A DNA stretch of 64,000 bases from Anagrus nilaparvatae (lineage: Eukaryota; Arthropoda; Insecta; Hymenoptera; Mymaridae). Shown piece after piece: positions 61,201 through 64,000 of the stretch. Where the stretch lies: positions 7,006,001 through 7,070,000 of the forward strand of contig JAKSXM010000272.1 of NCBI GenBank assembly GCA_022575985.1. Reading direction: 5' to 3'. A program made the translations under genes and the position numbers. Positions within the stretch are counted from its first letter, which is position 1; each line of letters starts with the position of its first letter. The notes beneath the pieces are model-generated. The model did not search any database and was not told the origin of the DNA. It saw only the letters and a list, made by a program, of their open reading frames with translations.

Positions 61201-63540
61201 TTCATATCAAAAAAATTTTTTTTTTATTTTAAACTTTTTCTTATAAAAAAAAAATTCTTATTTGATTGAAATAAACAAATATTATAATACGAGGATATTA
61301 AATCAAACACATGCATACGTGATCTATTGACAATATTCACTATAAAATTAAAAAAAAAAAAAGTTTTTATTGAATATCATATTATCTGGTACCCTTTAGA
61401 TTTTATTAAACACACATGCGTTGGCACGTAAAAAAATATATGTTAATATATTTTGTTTATGAATATAAATATTTTTTAGTTATATCATGGGAAAAATTCT
61501 TTATGCAATATTTTTTTTTTAATAAATGCATCCTATCTTTTATAGATTAAAATGTCTAAGGAAAGAGGGAGAGTAATTTAAGCTACTTATTACGTCCGAA
61601 TCCAGATTTATTGGTTCCTTTTAAATTTTAACTTTTATTATAGTGTAACGATCGACAAAAAGCGCCAAACCAGGCTTATTTTATGTAATAACGGAAGCTC
61701 GGGATAAAATCTTAAATATTCAATGCGCCTATAAGTATAAAATTTCTTCATATGATTTTAGCTTCGGCACAGGGTATTAAGAGTATATTTCTTAAGTATA
61801 ACAATATTATAGGTCACTTTTAAAGTGTACGGGAGTTCAAGGGTTGAAAATTGATCCAATATTATTGATTTTGATCTTCTAAGTGCAAAGTAAAGTACTA
61901 AAAATTACATTAAAAAAAAAGCCCATGTATTTTATAGACTTGATGCAATTAACTTGGACACCGAAAAATTTCAACGGACCGACTCCCTCAGACCCCCAGC
62001 TACTTATGATAAAATTTGAAATATGCCCTTCCGTGGACATAAAAATCAACAAAATTTTTATTTTTTAGGCTTAAATAATTTTTTTGACAAAAAAATGACC
62101 CAAACTGCCAATCCCGTAAATATAAAAAATTACAAGCAAAAAAATATTTATTTTCATAAAATTACTTTAATTAGAATAATTTAGGAAGAAAATCAACAAA
62201 TAAAGCTATTATTATAAAAAGATAAAAAGGGACGTCAAGTGCACATTATCGGATTGTGTGTTATTTTTGTAGGATCCCATACCTATATAAGTGTATATTG
62301 ATGGATGACAATAAAGCATACTCAATAATGACAATAATAATTCGATATATCCTTGATCACACGTAAGTATAAATAAAAAAGAAAAAAATCGATCCACTTT
62401 CTAGAGAAAGGAATAAAAGTAAAAAATAACATTTTATCCGTTAATGTATGTAAAGAAGAGAAGAGCATTGAATAAAAAAAGTATAGGTAGATTCCCTTGG
62501 CATATAATTATATCAAAAGGATAGTCGATCAGGTAAGAAATAAAAAAATGATAGAACGAGAGATTATACTCGCGAGAATGCACGTACGATGCAAATTGCT
62601 AAACTCAAAATGCAAATGTAGAAGGTATGCAAATTTAGCGAACATGTGTGTCGCGTCTTGAAACCCTCTTGCATTAGTCGATTTATGGTATATAACTACC
62701 CTATATAGCTATAACGCCCTTTCCGAAGATGATCGGAATGTGAGTTTAGTTTGCATATCTAGAATATTTACTACTCTCAAAGTCATTGTAATACACATTT
62801 GCTATTAATCCAAGAGGATTGACAGATTGCCTTGGTTGACTGTTCCCAGGATTTTTTCTCTATAAAGGAAGACTTTTTTTTAATTAATGCAGTAATGCTA
62901 AAATTATACAAAACGAGATAGTCACCTTAGTTACCCACAAATACCATATTAAATTATTGTCAAAACTTTTTCCATAAGAGTCTTTTTCAATGCTAATCTT
63001 TCTAAAATTCGTATCTATTGAAAAATTTTATAATTTACGACTCTTTGAAATGCAATATTTTGGTGCTACTTTTTTTTTTACCAAAGAAATAAAATTTAAG
63101 TATTTCCCATGTTAAATTAAAGACAGCAAGAAGTCATCAGTTGCAAGCAAAGAGTTTCATTTTAAAAATAATTTCTCTTAATAGAAGTTGTTACTATTTT
63201 GTAAGCCTTAAGCAATAACTTTCATTTTTCAATTTAAAAAGTCTTTGCTGAAACTAAAATTCATTAAAATCTGGCAATAGTACATTATTTCTGTTATTGA
63301 ATCTGCAAACGGTTCAAACACGTATTTCATAATAGATTTTTATTTTTGTATTTACATATTTTCATTTTGATACAATATAAAAACACTAGTAAAGATGTAA
63401 GTGATTTTTCTGCATTGGCTTTGTTGCTTCTAAACCCTCAGAGAGGTGTTACCAAAACACTTTTTTTTTATTTGGAGTTATAATTATAGATAATTTTTTT
63501 AAATTGAAAAATAATTAAACAAAATTGTAACTCTGAGAAC
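58258..63540. other. AT-rich non-coding DNA
   Basis: A perfect 16-bp palindrome TCGAGTGTACACTCGA lies at 60723-60738. A more complex patch at about 61940-62060 (ACGGACCGACTCCCTCAGAC) may be a repeat fragment, and 62540-62780 is also less skewed. No gene is supported. Confidence 0.45.
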
Positions 63541-63585
63541 TATTTCAGTATCGAGACTCGGAAAGAAATTTAGAGATCCTATTGA

Positions 63586-63795
63586 ATGAATTCAAGTATT
63601 ATAACTCCTCCCGTATGGGAAGACAAAATTTATCCTCCATTTTTTTATTGGGACGAAAAAACAATTGTTAATAAAATTAATGATACATTTATCGCAGAAT
63701 ACATTTTGAATGATGATATTTATTTGTATAAAGATAATGAAGAAGAAGAAGTTTTTATAAATGAAAATTCAGATCTATATAAGACTTCTAGCTAG
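63586..63795 (+). CDS. Small acidic ORF, possible coding exon, 69 aa
   Basis: The predicted 69-residue product is acidic, with a DNEEEE stretch near residues 50-55, no signal peptide and no transmembrane segment. I recognise no family. Its composition (Asp, Glu, Pro and Trp present) is less typical of chance frames in this DNA than most others here. An in-frame TGA directly precedes the ATG, so the ATG would be the true start. The context at -3 is T, which is weak. A splice-acceptor-like TATTTCAG at 63542-63549 lies 36 bases upstream, so the exon could begin with a short 5' leader. AATAAA signals follow at 63940 and 63973, which would fit a terminal exon. An alternative frame from the same acceptor ends at a TAA near 63670. 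It could equally be chance. Confidence 0.3.
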   Translation: MNSSIITPPVWEDKIYPPFFYWDEKTIVNKINDTFIAEYILNDDIYLYKDNEEEEVFINENSDLYKTSS

Positions 63796-64000
63796 TAATA
63801 ACAATTTTTTATAAATTTAATAATTTATATGAACACATTAAATAGTCCTATATATAGGATACCTAGGTCTTTTCTATTGCGAGAAAAGAAGTTTTACACT
63901 GTATAACTTTTTGTTTTGTTTTTAATCTGACTATTTTTCAATAAATCAAAAAGCATTGTATATATAAACGTAAATAAAGGCTTTTCTATTATGGTAAACA
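63796..64000 (+). other. Downstream DNA with AATAAA signals
   Basis: AATAAA occurs at 63940-63945 and 63973-63978. If the preceding ORF is real, this would be its 3' untranslated region. AATAAA is common by chance in AT-rich DNA. The window ends here. Confidence 0.3.

Overview
The window is a very AT-rich, gene-poor stretch of eukaryotic, metazoan-type nuclear DNA. It has no dense ORFs, operons, ribosome-binding sites, rRNA, recognisable tRNA or CRISPR. An arthropod, most likely an insect, is the best guess. The reasons are (GA)n, (GTC)n and (TAA)n microsatellites, hAT-type miniature elements, a broken copy of a multicopy protein family I know mainly from arthropods, and a decayed Penelope-like ribozyme motif. 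The species cannot be named from this sequence. An AT-rich hymenopteran would fit but is not shown.

Layout. 1-2 kb: plain AT-rich DNA. 2.08-3.42 kb: one clear protein relic with in-frame stops and frameshifts. 3.4-9.2 kb: mostly featureless, with one small GCG-loop hairpin at 4.7 kb. 9.18-10.04 kb: long imperfect foldback. 11.9-12.4 kb: short-TIR element. 17.49-17.55 kb: hammerhead-like motif on the minus strand. 19.2-20.6 kb: two GC-rich hairpins, a degenerate repeat and a CACTG-ended foldback. 21.8 kb: perfect 28-bp inverted repeat. 23.6-23.8 and 38.1-38.4 kb: small MITEs, the second with a perfect 8-bp target duplication. 27.7-30.0 kb: a 1.68-kb hAT-like element whose two arms are arrays of palindromes, apparently nested in an older element. 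40.1-40.4 kb: CCCC-rich repeat. 49.6-51.0 kb: composite inverted-repeat element. 52.6-55.0 kb: decayed ~155-bp tandem repeat, split in two. 55.1-58.3 kb: a 3.1-kb foldback with a 149-bp array in one arm only. 63.6-64.0 kb: a small ORF with polyadenylation signals, the only intact coding candidate, and weak.

No set of genes works together here. The theme is transposon biology. At least five unrelated inverted-repeat elements lack any transposase, so they were presumably mobilised in trans. The two most unusual are the palindrome-array hAT element at 28.0-29.7 kb and the giant foldback at 55.1-58.3 kb. The rest reads as intergenic or long-intron DNA. All alignments were made by eye, so boundaries of degenerate repeats are good to about 5-20 bases unless a target duplication fixes them.
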